DNA of 64,000 bases. It comes from Paraburkholderia phenoliruptrix (lineage in GTDB: Bacteria > Pseudomonadota > Gammaproteobacteria > Burkholderiales > Burkholderiaceae). The notes beneath the pieces were generated by a model. It searched no databases. It was given only the letters and a program-made list of their open reading frames with translations, and was not told the origin of the DNA. The position numbers were made by a program, and so were the translations under genes. Positions 45,814-54,041 of this stretch are shown here, piece by piece. How positions within the stretch are numbered: position 1 is the first letter of the stretch; each line of letters opens with the position of its first letter. The stretch covers positions 62,001 through 126,000 of the forward strand of contig NZ_JAEUAV010000009.1 of assembly GCF_019511605.1 (NCBI RefSeq). The letters are read 5' to 3'.

Positions 45814-46641
45814 TTAATTCACCTGCAACTGCCCGCCACGGCCTAACCCGCCCTTCACATCCTGTGCCTTGTAGCTGCGCAACGCGACCACCATCTTGTT
45901 GTAGGCGTCGATGAACGCCGCGACAGTCGCCTTGCCTTCTGGCGTTTTTGAGAAGCCGCTCAGGCTGCCGCCCACACCGCCCCCCAAACCCGCCAATGCA
46001 GCGCCGTAATTCGTCGCGGTGGAATTACCTTCCGCCGCCGATATCTGCAGCGCAGAGCGCACATCGAAGAGCGTGAGCGTCACCACCGAAGCCTTCGACT
46101 GCATGCCGCCCGCGATCTTCCCGAGCGCATTGCTGCCGATCAGGCCGCTCAACATCCCGCCGACGCTACCAATTGCCGAATCGTTGATGACAATTTGCGG
46201 TTCCATGTAGTAATCCGCCGCGACCCGTTGACCTTTTTGCTGCTTCGATCCCGCACGGTACTCGCCGGAATTGCGCTGCAAGCCCGTGATGCGTGACAGG
46301 CGCGCATCCGTCTTCTGATTACCGATCGACGTAATCACGAAACAGTTCGATTGCTGAACTGCAAGACGCAACAGCGGCTCGATCGTCGTGACCTGGGTAG
46401 CACTGCCGAATGGACCGAACCAGTCCGCATTGCGCCCGTCGTCGACTGCAATGGTGCCGAGCGGCGCATTGCAGCGCTCGAGTGTTTCCTCGGCGCCGGC
46501 GCTTGTCGAGCCGCCGGCTGCGCCCGAGACGCCGGCACTTTGACCACCGGTGGATACCATGCCCCCGCAGGCGCTTAGAAGTCCGGTCAAAATGATCGGG
46601 AAAACGCCCTTGGCGCTCCAATATGTCGGATTAAGCTTCAT
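45814..46641 (-). CDS. CsgG/HfaB-like lipoprotein
   Basis: 275-aa lipoprotein, lipobox LSAC with Cys25. After a Gly/Ser-rich segment the chain resembles the CsgG/HfaB group: LGTIAVDD, TTIEPLLRLAVQQSNCFVIT, YYMEPQIVINDS, then a Gly-rich region (VGGMLSGLIGSNALGKIAGG) and VVTLTLFDVRSALQISAAEGN. CsgG forms the outer-membrane secretion pore for curli; distant relatives act in surface attachment or envelope maintenance. Second of two co-oriented lipoprotein genes, 85 bp after the Sel1 gene. No curli genes are present, so function is open. Confidence 0.8.
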   Translation of the reverse strand: MKLNPTYWSAKGVFPIILTGLLSACGGMVSTGGQSAGVSGAAGGSTSAGAEETLERCNAPLGTIAVDDGRNADWFGPFGSATQVTTIEPLLRLAVQQSNCFVITSIGNQKTDARLSRITGLQRNSGEYRAGSKQQKGQRVAADYYMEPQIVINDSAIGSVGGMLSGLIGSNALGKIAGGMQSKASVVTLTLFDVRSALQISAAEGNSTATNYGAALAGLGGGVGGSLSGFSKTPEGKATVAAFIDAYNKMVVALRSYKAQDVKGGLGRGGQLQVN

Positions 46642-46726
46642 GTCTTGATTGTGCTTAAAGGATGCGTGATGCAGTTGACGGAATGTCGATGAAACGGCCC
46701 GGCGGATTTATGTCTTTCCAGAGGCG

Positions 46727-47323
46727 TCAATACCAGTACCATCCCTGACCCTGCCAATATCCCTGGTAGGGATAATCGGCATACCACCTGCCGTACAGTG
46801 CGCGCGCTTCTGTCTGCCACCGGTAGTAATCCTGATCAGATTGCTTGGCCGCCCGGGCTTGCGCGAGCAGCTTCCCTGATTCCTTATCGCCCCGTTCCGA
46901 CGCGATCAGTAGCCATTTTTCGGCCTCGCGTGGATCGGGGCCCATCTCTTCAAGACCAAATAGATAAAAGCGGCCCAGTGCTTTTTGCGCTTGCAGATCG
47001 CCGCCTTCTGCCGCCTTGCGCATCCATTTAAGCGCCTGATAACTGTCCTGACGCACACCGTCGCCGCGAAAATATCGCAGGCCCAGGTCATACGCTGCAC
47101 GCGGGTTGGTCTCCCCGGCTTTTTCCAGCGCAGCGATGCGCCGGTCCGTGTCTGTTTCGGCCGTATCCTGACCGTTGCGCGAAGCGTCTAAGGCAATCTG
47201 GTTTTTTGGCCGCTCGGCGCATCCACTGTCGTCGCAAATACGCACGAACTGACTCGCCGACTGATTATGCGCACAGGCGGCCAGAATCAGGACGGCCCAT
47301 GGCGCCAATTGGCGATACCCCAT
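46727..47323 (-). CDS. Sel1-repeat (TPR-like) lipoprotein
   Basis: 198 aa. Lipobox LAAC, Cys17. Two to three Sel1 repeats: AAYDLGLRYFRGDGVRQDSYQALKWMRKAAEGG (about residues 77-109) and AQKALGRFYLFGLEEMGPDPREAEKWLLIAS (about 112-142). An unusual aromatic tail rich in Tyr, Trp and Gly ends the chain (QGYWQGQGWYWY). Start at 47323 with GGGGAT site. Precedes the CsgG-like gene on the same strand. A scaffold role in the envelope is plausible by family. Confidence 0.85.
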   Translation of the reverse strand: MGYRQLAPWAVLILAACAHNQSASQFVRICDDSGCAERPKNQIALDASRNGQDTAETDTDRRIAALEKAGETNPRAAYDLGLRYFRGDGVRQDSYQALKWMRKAAEGGDLQAQKALGRFYLFGLEEMGPDPREAEKWLLIASERGDKESGKLLAQARAAKQSDQDYYRWQTEARALYGRWYADYPYQGYWQGQGWYWY

Positions 47324-47499
47324 TGTTGATCCCCGGTTCCGATTGTGAATTGGCGCCGGGAAACGCAAGCCGAGGTTAGCGCTGAATGTTCCTGACGCGT
47401 ATCTTCATAACTAAGACAGGCGAAAAAATGGTAGCAGTTGCACGCCGTGTGCTTTTGCCTGAGCGTCTCGATTCCTTGACTGTGCGTCTCAACGCATTT

Positions 47500-48696
47500 T
47501 TACTTGTCTAGCTTGTCGAGCACATCGCGCAATGAGCCTGGCCGGTGTTCGCCGCGCCGCGGCGCGGCTGGCTCCGCGCGCTGTGCCGCGGCACGGTCTC
47601 GCGCGTCGCTCGGCGAGCAGCCAAACGCCTGGCGGAAGCTCCGGCTGAAGTGCGACTCGCTCTTGAAACCGTATTGGAACGCCAGAGTGGAAAGCCGCTG
47701 TTTTCGGCCCTTCGGGCTTTCCAGTATCTGGCGGATTTTTGTCAGCCTGCGCTGCTGGATATAAGCGGCAACGCCCGACTCGCGCGCGAAGAGCCGGTAT
47801 AGGTGAGCACGCGAAATGCCGACGTCGCGGCAGATCTGCAGCGGAGAAAGTTGGGGAGCACTGAGATTTGCGTCGATATACCGGCGCACCCGCATCAGCA
47901 GCGCTTGATTGATCTCATTTTCGGCGTCCGCGAGCGTCTGCACCGACGGCGCCAGCGCCGCCGAGACCATAGCCAGCGTCGCCTGCTCGATATAGGGCAT
48001 GTCGGCGGGCGACAGATGCGGCAACTGGCGCCGCAGCGCAAGCATATGGTCGCCTAGCAGCGTGCTCACCGGGCCGTGCAGCACGACGCCATGCAGATTG
48101 GCTGAGCGGATGCGCGGCTCGAGTAGATCGCGAGCGATCGTCAGAATAACGGTGTCACCCGCTACGATTTCCGAATCCAGTTCGCGCGCCAGATCGAGCA
48201 CATAAATTTTCGACGGTTCAGCCGTTACCTGCCTGCGAGCCGCATACCCCGATAGCGAATGAGTTATACCCAGGCAAATATAAAAATGATCGAGGCCATC
48301 CCTGCGGATCATCTGCGCTGATCGCTTCACGCCATAAGCAACTGGTTCACGATGTCCGGCCCAGCTACCGCAGCCCATCAATAGGGAACCGATATAGCCG
48401 GTCGAAAGATCATAATTGAAATTGGATGACGCTGACTTCTCGATCTCGACGTCGAATATTGCGTTAATCTCTTCACGCCACACTTCAAATCGTTGCTCTT
48501 TCGGATACGGTTCGGTACAGAAGCGATAGAAATATGGATTCAATCTCGAACTCCAGACGTTAAAGGTCACAGAGAGTGCGAAGCCGGTCAGCGTTTCCTG
48601 CGCAGCCGCGACAGACGCGTTGCCGATCAACTCCTTGTCGGAGAAGTCGCTCGCAATGTACTTTTCGTAGATCAGAATGCCGCTAATGAATACCAC
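47500..48696 (-). CDS. AraC-family transcriptional regulator with chimeric N-terminus
   Basis: 398 aa as the open frame reads. Residues about 70-260 form an AraC effector domain (QRFEVWREEINAIFDVEIE, YVLDLARELDSEI); the DNA-binding domain is at about 275-375 with two HTH (QLSPLQICRDVGISRAHLYR and LSTLAFQYGFKSESHFSRSF). A basic tail follows. Residues 1-36 do not fit: LIYEKYIASDFSDKELIG looks like the first membrane helix and start of a sensor or chemoreceptor. True translation may begin at GTG 48570 or TTG 48543, giving about 350 aa, nearer family length. Confidence 0.85.
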   Translation of the reverse strand: MVFISGILIYEKYIASDFSDKELIGNASVAAAQETLTGFALSVTFNVWSSRLNPYFYRFCTEPYPKEQRFEVWREEINAIFDVEIEKSASSNFNYDLSTGYIGSLLMGCGSWAGHREPVAYGVKRSAQMIRRDGLDHFYICLGITHSLSGYAARRQVTAEPSKIYVLDLARELDSEIVAGDTVILTIARDLLEPRIRSANLHGVVLHGPVSTLLGDHMLALRRQLPHLSPADMPYIEQATLAMVSAALAPSVQTLADAENEINQALLMRVRRYIDANLSAPQLSPLQICRDVGISRAHLYRLFARESGVAAYIQQRRLTKIRQILESPKGRKQRLSTLAFQYGFKSESHFSRSFRQAFGCSPSDARDRAAAQRAEPAAPRRGEHRPGSLRDVLDKLDK

Positions 48697-48758
48697 CGCG
48701 CTCAGGTCGAGCAGATAGATCTAGATCGGCAGCAAGTCCCATTCTATTCCGGCAGGAT

Positions 48759-50024
48759 TTATCCTGCTTCGACACGATTGCGGCCAGCTCTCTTTGCCCG
48801 ATAAAGCGCACGGTCCGCGCGCTTCATTAACGCGTCGACATCGGCCTCGCGTGCTTCGCGGGTAACCACACCAATACTCACCGTGAACGGAATGGGTTCG
48901 AGACGCGATACCTGCGCGAAATCCTGTCGTTCATAGCGTTTGCGCAACGCATCCGCAATGTCATAAGCGCGACTGGCATCAGCGCCCGGAAGCGCTGCGA
49001 CAAACTCTTCGCCGCCCCAACGAGCGAACAAACATGGCCTGCTCATCATTGACGCTCCAACCTTGGCGAGCACGCGCAACACCTCATCGCCAGCATCGTG
49101 CCCGTGCTCGTCATTAATTTCCTTAAAGAAATCGATGTCGAGAATGAAGACTGAAAACACGTCTGTGTCGCCGAGTAGCGTTTGTATGTACTGCAAAAAC
49201 CCTCGACGATTCGGCAAACCTGTCAGCGCGTCAGTGGTGGCCTGCTCTTTCAGCAGTTCCATTTGCCTCGCGCGATCGGTTATGTCGCGAACCACCGCCA
49301 TGAATTCCACCCGACCGTTCAGGTCGATTCTGGAGACGGCGATTTCGACGGGTATGATCGACCCGTCACGGCGCTGACCGTACACGCTATTGGTTTCGTC
49401 CATACGCGGGGCAGTCGCCCGCCGCAGGTTCGGCTGGTAGGAGTCCGCGAACTGCTTCACCCTGCGCGGGTGGTTAGCGCGGAACCTCTCGGGCAACAGG
49501 ATTACGATTGGCTGACCCATTACTTCCGCTGACGTATAGCCGAAGAGGTTCTCCGCCGCACGGTTGAACAAGGTGATGTTGTGGTTCTCGTCCATTGTCA
49601 GGATCGCGTCATAGGCCAGGTCGACCAGGACGCGATAACGCGAGGCCTCGACTTCCGGCTCCTGACTTTGTTCGATCCTTGCGCTCATGTCGAGACCAGT
49701 CATGAGAATCTCGTGGCCCCGGGCGCCGTTGCGCTCATGCCTGATCGGCTTAAGCGACAGACGCCACCAGACGCTGCCTTTGCGGATGTCGTGAGTTTGC
49801 TCTGGTTGTTGCACCCAGTCGGACCCGAAGCACGCGAGCAGTTTCTCGCGAAGCTCATTCGCCACGGAATCCGTCACCATTGCGTCCAATGGAACGGGAA
49901 AAGTCTGTGCGTCGTTGACCGGTGCGCCCGTCAACCGGAAGAACTGGTTATTGCAAGCGGTGACGATGAGTCGCTTGTCCTCATCAATTCCGATCATGGC
50001 GGCGCATGCGGCGATGTCATTCAT
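48759..50024 (-). CDS. PAS-PAS-GGDEF diguanylate cyclase
   Basis: 421-aa soluble protein. First PAS at about 1-115 (NNQFFRLTGAPVNDAQTFPV), second PAS at about 130-245 (YDAILTMDENHNITLFNRAA, FGYTSAEVMG, VRDITDRARQ). GGDEF domain from about 260 with TDALTGLPNRRGF, the metal-binding aspartate in ILDIDFFKEIND, and active-site RWGGEEF, so it should make cyclic di-GMP. No EAL domain. No RxxD inhibitory site before GGEEF that I can see. Upstream on the minus strand is the IS relic. Confidence 0.93.
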   Translation of the reverse strand: MNDIAACAAMIGIDEDKRLIVTACNNQFFRLTGAPVNDAQTFPVPLDAMVTDSVANELREKLLACFGSDWVQQPEQTHDIRKGSVWWRLSLKPIRHERNGARGHEILMTGLDMSARIEQSQEPEVEASRYRVLVDLAYDAILTMDENHNITLFNRAAENLFGYTSAEVMGQPIVILLPERFRANHPRRVKQFADSYQPNLRRATAPRMDETNSVYGQRRDGSIIPVEIAVSRIDLNGRVEFMAVVRDITDRARQMELLKEQATTDALTGLPNRRGFLQYIQTLLGDTDVFSVFILDIDFFKEINDEHGHDAGDEVLRVLAKVGASMMSRPCLFARWGGEEFVAALPGADASRAYDIADALRKRYERQDFAQVSRLEPIPFTVSIGVVTREAREADVDALMKRADRALYRAKRAGRNRVEAG

Positions 50025-50204
50025 GACTGCGTTTCTCTTCGTTGAACCGATCAGACCGCCTTTGCCTTACAAAAGCGCATTCATCGCCAGCGGGTGATTG
50101 ACAGCAGTCGGAAAGGCAATAAGTCAAATACGTTCACTGAATTATCGGCCTATTGCAGCTAAACTTTATGATAATGCGTCGATATTACTGGGCTGGCGCC
50201 TGTG

Positions 50205-50788
50205 TGACCTGCCCCCTGCAAACAGGGCCAGCCGGAGTCGAATAGAGTTCGTTTTCCGAGAAGAAGACGAACATGAAGAAGCGCTTCACGGAACAGCAAA
50301 TCATCGGGTTTCTGAAAGAAGCCGAGGCCGGTATGCCGGTCAAGGAACTGTGTAGAAGCACGGGTTCAGTGACGCCTCTTTTTACACCTGGCGCGCGAAG
50401 TTCTGCGCGATGCAGGTCTCGGAAGCCCGCCGGCTGAAACACCTCGAGGTGGAGAATGCCCCCGATATGGAAGCGTTGAGGGTCGTCGTCAAAGGAAAGC
50501 CCTGAACCCGCAAGCCAAACGCGAAGCAGTGGTGGCGATTCGGGAAAAGGTCAACATCTCTCAGCGCCGCGCCTGCCGGCTTGCCGGGCTTTCTCGCAGC
50601 GTCTTGCATTACGACGCGAAGCCGGACCACGAGAACGAGGTGTTAGCGGCGCGTCTGGTGGAGTTGGCGCACTAACGTCGTCGGTTCGGCTACCACCGGT
50701 TGCACGCCCTGGTGGAACGCGAAGGCACGCACGCAAATCACAAAGACTTTGCTAGAAGCCCGTTGGCCCTATTAAAGGGGGCAGGTCA
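50205..50788 (+). mobile_element. IS3-family insertion sequence, internally deleted relic
   Basis: Ends are inverted repeats: left TGACCTGCCCCCT at 50205-50217, and the right end at 50776-50788 reads TGACCTGCCCCCT on the other strand. Total 584 bp, about half of a complete IS3 element. Inside, orfA starts ATGAAGAAGCGCTTC (product KKRFTEQQIIGFLKEAEAG, MPVKELCR) but shifts frame at about 50355. The orfB start follows (LNPQAKREAVVAIREKVNIS, RRACRLAGLSRSVLHYDAK) and is cut by a stop at 50674 and by an internal deletion at about 50740, after which the terminal KTLLEARWPY remains. No direct target repeat is visible. Not functional. Confidence 0.88.
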
Positions 50789-50816
50789 CCAGCAGACTTT
50801 GTCGTCCGCCAATACG

Positions 50817-50849
50817 AAAAAAAAAGGCGTCACGTTTCCGTGACGCCTT
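50817..50849 (-). terminator. Rho-independent terminator for minus-strand transcription, orphan
   Basis: AAGGCGTCACG (50824-50834) pairs perfectly with CGTGACGCCTT (50839-50849) around a TTTC loop. Nine A on the plus strand at 50817-50825 make a U tract on the minus transcript, so it terminates leftward transcription. The nearest gene to the right is on the plus strand, so no protein gene is served. Confidence 0.8.
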
Positions 50850-50950
50850 GAAAAGTTCTAGCCATTCCGAGGGCCGTGCTAGAACCTGAGAGACGGTATT
50901 CGAAACACTCCGGCAACCCCACTAGCTATGCGGTGAGAGACACCGACCGC
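50850..50950 (-). ncRNA. Candidate structured RNA ending at the orphan terminator
   Basis: Going leftward into the terminator the minus strand forms CGGTG-AGAGA-CACCG (50931-50945, written plus) and a perfect 8-bp stem GTTCTAGC/GCTAGAAC (50855-50862 with 50878-50885). GAGAGAC occurs twice (50888, 50935). No reading frame accompanies it. Start of the transcript is unknown; a small RNA or the leader of a lost gene are both possible. I could not fit a glycine riboswitch, tRNA or tmRNA. Confidence 0.4.
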
Positions 50951-51248
50951 TGCCGCAAAGTTGACTACAGTTGGGCACCTTCCCGGGCAGGAAAGCCAGG
51001 CTCAAGGCACGAACACGCCAACCCTGATACCTTGTTTCGAAATGAGGTTCCATTTTTTATGGTTATCCTGACTAAGTCAAGCAAAATCTAAACAGCTCCG
51101 AAGCGTTGCGGAAAATTATTCCGAAACAATGAATAATAGGAAGAATTCCGGGCCTACCCGCTTCGCATGCCGTGCCGACGGAGACACCCTGCGACGCGCA
51201 GCCCAACGCCCCGGATGACGCTAATCTGAAATATTGTTCCAAAATCAC
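50951..51248. other. IclR upstream region
   Basis: No gene seen. GGAA-AATTA-TTCC at 51110-51122 is a dyad of the sort IclR-type regulators bind and may be the operator of the following gene. Confidence 0.35.
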
Positions 51249-52085
51249 ATGAACCCACGAACGCGAACCCGCAATGCCGCCGACCCCGTCAGAGAGAAAG
51301 ACGGCTCCGGCGACGAGGTGACCGCGCTGGCCCGTGGCCTGACCGTGCTCCGCTCCGTAGCCGCGGCGGACGCACCGCTCAGCAACCGCGAACTGACCGA
51401 AATCACCGGCATTCCCAAACCCACGGTGTCGCGCATTACGGCGACGCTCGTCGGCACCGGCTTTCTGTTCCGGCTGCCCGACAGCGAACGTTTCGTGCTG
51501 ACTTCGTCGGTGCTGGAGCTGAGCAACGGCTTCTTGCGCAACTTCGACATTCGCGCGCGTGCCCGGCCGTTTCTGATCGAGCTCGCCGAACGCACGCGGC
51601 TTTCCGTTCATCTCGCCGTGCGCGACCGGCTCGACATGGTCGTGATCGACGTGATCCGGCCACGCTCGGCCGTGCTGGTGTCGCGTCTCGAAGTCGGCGC
51701 GCGGATGAGCCTGAGCCGTACCGCCATCGGCCGCGCCTATCTCGCCGCACTCGACGAAGCGGATCGCGCAACACTCCTGACCGGCCTGCAGGCCGCCGAG
51801 GGCGACGACTGGGGCCACGTCGGCGGGCGGCTCGAAACGGCGCTGCAGGAAACCATAGAACGCGGTTTCGCGGTCGCCACCGGCGAGTGGTACGACGGCC
51901 TGAACGCGATCGCGCTCGGCTTCACCGGCCCGTCCGGCGAACGCTACGCGGTCAACTGCGGCGGCTCGGCCGACCAGTGCCCGCGCGACTGGCTCATCAG
52001 CCGCGCCGGGCCCGATCTGCTCGATTGCGTCGCGCGCATCGTGCTGGAGATAGGCGGCACACCGGCACGCCGCCTCAATAACTGA
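51249..52085 (+). CDS. IclR-family transcriptional regulator
   Basis: 278 aa. Winged HTH at about residues 22-85 (ARGLTVLRSVAAADAPLSNR, IPKPTVSRITATL), then the IclR effector domain (LAERTRLSVHLAVRDRLDMV, MSLSRTAIGRAYLAAL, ETIERGFAVATGEW, NAIALGF). Start ATG 51249; a TTG at 51234 is in frame but has no ribosome site. Same strand as mdtABC, 453 bp before it. It may regulate those genes or a distant target; family members usually control catabolism. Confidence 0.93.
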   Translation: MNPRTRTRNAADPVREKDGSGDEVTALARGLTVLRSVAAADAPLSNRELTEITGIPKPTVSRITATLVGTGFLFRLPDSERFVLTSSVLELSNGFLRNFDIRARARPFLIELAERTRLSVHLAVRDRLDMVVIDVIRPRSAVLVSRLEVGARMSLSRTAIGRAYLAALDEADRATLLTGLQAAEGDDWGHVGGRLETALQETIERGFAVATGEWYDGLNAIALGFTGPSGERYAVNCGGSADQCPRDWLISRAGPDLLDCVARIVLEIGGTPARRLNN

Positions 52086-52538
52086 GAGCGCCGCCGCACC
52101 CGCTCGCCGAAGTTGCTCTTGCGTCGGCGGGCGCCACTCAAGGGGTACCCTGAGCCGTCGAGGTCCCTCGCCCTCCCCACCAGCACGCCACGCCGTATCC
52201 CTCCGCCCGCCCCGCCGCCTGTAACCGGCGTAATCAACAGAAAAATACGCGGGTGGACTGTTACAGAGGGCGGGACGTAGGATCATGCATTCCTGCCGTG
52301 CAGCGCGGGCGCGCTATGTGACGCGGCCGTCCGGCGGCCCCTGCTGGAGCGTCCACCGGGGGCTTGAGCGGCGCCGCGCAGGCATCTATCAGCCGCGTCT
52401 CGGGTAGCATCGCGCTGAACGTATGCGGCCCGCCCGCTGTCGAAACCGCCTGCCGTGCATCCTCATCCGCGAATGCCAGGCGCCGATGCGGCACAATCGC
52501 GCCTACGCCACACTTCCAAGCAGTCACTGACCGAACCG
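52086..52538. other. mdtABC upstream region, no gene seen
   Basis: 453 bp. Frames here are very GC-rich shadows. Must contain the mdtABC promoter; I could not pick one out. Confidence 0.4.
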
Positions 52539-54023
52539 ATGGACGAACAACAACAGCATTCGGAAACTTCACGCCCCGCCGCTCCGGCCTCCCCGAACAC
52601 GCCGGAAGCGGCGCCCGCCCGTCCGTCGCACACACCCGCCAGGCCCGGTACACCTGGCACTCCCGGTTCCGCCGATACGCGGCCCGGCGCCGTCCGAAGC
52701 CATCGCGGCCGCAACGTCGCGCTGATCGTCCTCGCGCTGCTGATTCTCGCTTTCGTGCTGTGGCGCTGGCATCCGTGGGGCTCGCCGGGCGGCGCCGCGC
52801 CAGGCGCGAGCGGCGCTCACAGCGGCCGGCCAGGCCGGGGCGGTCCCGGCGCGATGGCGAACATGCCGCAGCCGGTCCACGTAGCCACTGCGACGCAAGG
52901 CGAGATGCCGGTAGTGCTGACCGCGCTCGGCACCGTCACGCCGCTCGCGAGCGTGACGGTTCTGCCGCAGTTGAGCGGCACGCTGCAGGAGGTGTATTTC
53001 AAGGAAGGCCAGATGGTCAAAAAGGGCGACCTGCTCGCGCAGATCGACCCGCGCCCCTACCAGATCTCGCTGGATAACGCACAGGGCACCCTCGCGCGCG
53101 ACGAAGCGCTGCTGCAAACCGCGCGTCTCGATCTTAAGCGCTACCAGACGCTGCTCTCGCAAGACTCGATTGCGAGCCAGCAGGTCGATACGCAGGCGTC
53201 GCTGGTGCGTCAATACGAAGGCACGGTCAAGTCGGACAAGGCCAACGTCGACACCTACAAGCTCGAGCTCGTCTATGCGCGCATCACCGCGCCGGTGTCG
53301 GGGCGCGTCGGTCTGCGTCAGGTCGATCCGGGCAATTACGTGACGCCGAGCCTGACCAACGGCATCGTCGTGATTACGCAATTGCAGCCGATCAGCGTGA
53401 TCTTCACCACGTCGGAAGACAACCTGCAGCAGATTCTCGAGCAGACGCAAACCGGCGCGAAGCTCTCGGTGACCGCGTACGACCGCAGCAACACCACGTC
53501 GCTCGAAGGCGGCACGCTGGAAACGCTCGACAACCAGATCGACACCACCACCGGCACCGTCAAGCTGCGCGCGATCTTCCAGAACAGCAAGAACCTGCTG
53601 TTCCCGAACCAGTTCGTCAACACGCGGCTGCTCGTCAACACGATCAAGGACGCGGTGATCGTGCCGACCTCGGCTGTGCTGAACGGCTCGATGGGCCAGT
53701 TCGTCTACGTGGTCAAACCGGACAACACGGTGACCGTGCGACCGGTGAAAGTCGGTCCGGTCGACGGCGAGCGCACCAGCATCAAGTCGGGCCTGCAAGT
53801 GGGCGAGCGCGTCGTGATCGACGGCTCCGACCGTCTGAAGGAAGGCGCGAAGATCACCATTCCGGCGGATAGGCCGCGCGGCGCTTCGGGCGCGCGGGGC
53901 GCATCGGGGGCATGGGGAGCACGCGGCGCTTCGGGCGCAAGCGGCGCGGCAGCCGCCGATACCTCAGCCGCCTCCGGCGCACGGCCGCACCACGGCCGGC
54001 ACGCGGCGCAAGCCTCGCAATAA
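52539..54023 (+). CDS. mdtA: MdtA-like RND efflux periplasmic adaptor
   Basis: 494-aa adaptor of the MdtABC multidrug system. A Pro-rich cytosolic start is followed by a transmembrane anchor (about residues 56-72) and a Gly-rich linker. Periplasmic part: VLTALGTVTPLASVTVLPQL, the lipoyl half-motif LPQLSGTLQEVYFKEGQMV, hairpin, then YARITAPVSGRVGLRQVDPG and the beta-barrel with LQPISVIFTTSEDNL. The last 60 residues are a Gly-Ala-Ser repeat (GASGARGASGA, GARGASGASGA), unusual in this family. First of three genes in an RND operon, 18 bp before mdtB. Confidence 0.93.
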   Translation: MDEQQQHSETSRPAAPASPNTPEAAPARPSHTPARPGTPGTPGSADTRPGAVRSHRGRNVALIVLALLILAFVLWRWHPWGSPGGAAPGASGAHSGRPGRGGPGAMANMPQPVHVATATQGEMPVVLTALGTVTPLASVTVLPQLSGTLQEVYFKEGQMVKKGDLLAQIDPRPYQISLDNAQGTLARDEALLQTARLDLKRYQTLLSQDSIASQQVDTQASLVRQYEGTVKSDKANVDTYKLELVYARITAPVSGRVGLRQVDPGNYVTPSLTNGIVVITQLQPISVIFTTSEDNLQQILEQTQTGAKLSVTAYDRSNTTSLEGGTLETLDNQIDTTTGTVKLRAIFQNSKNLLFPNQFVNTRLLVNTIKDAVIVPTSAVLNGSMGQFVYVVKPDNTVTVRPVKVGPVDGERTSIKSGLQVGERVVIDGSDRLKEGAKITIPADRPRGASGARGASGAWGARGASGASGAAAADTSAASGARPHHGRHAAQASQ

Positions 54024-54041
54024 AGGCACCGCACTTACCGC

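Noticed and set aside
50890..50920. tRNA T-arm, because TTCGAAAC is present
   Set aside because: Flanks do not pair and no acceptor or anticodon stem can be drawn.
50880..50960. Glycine riboswitch, because CTCTCAGG appears on the minus strand
   Set aside because: The 5' GGAGAG strand, the conserved core and a downstream glycine gene are all absent.
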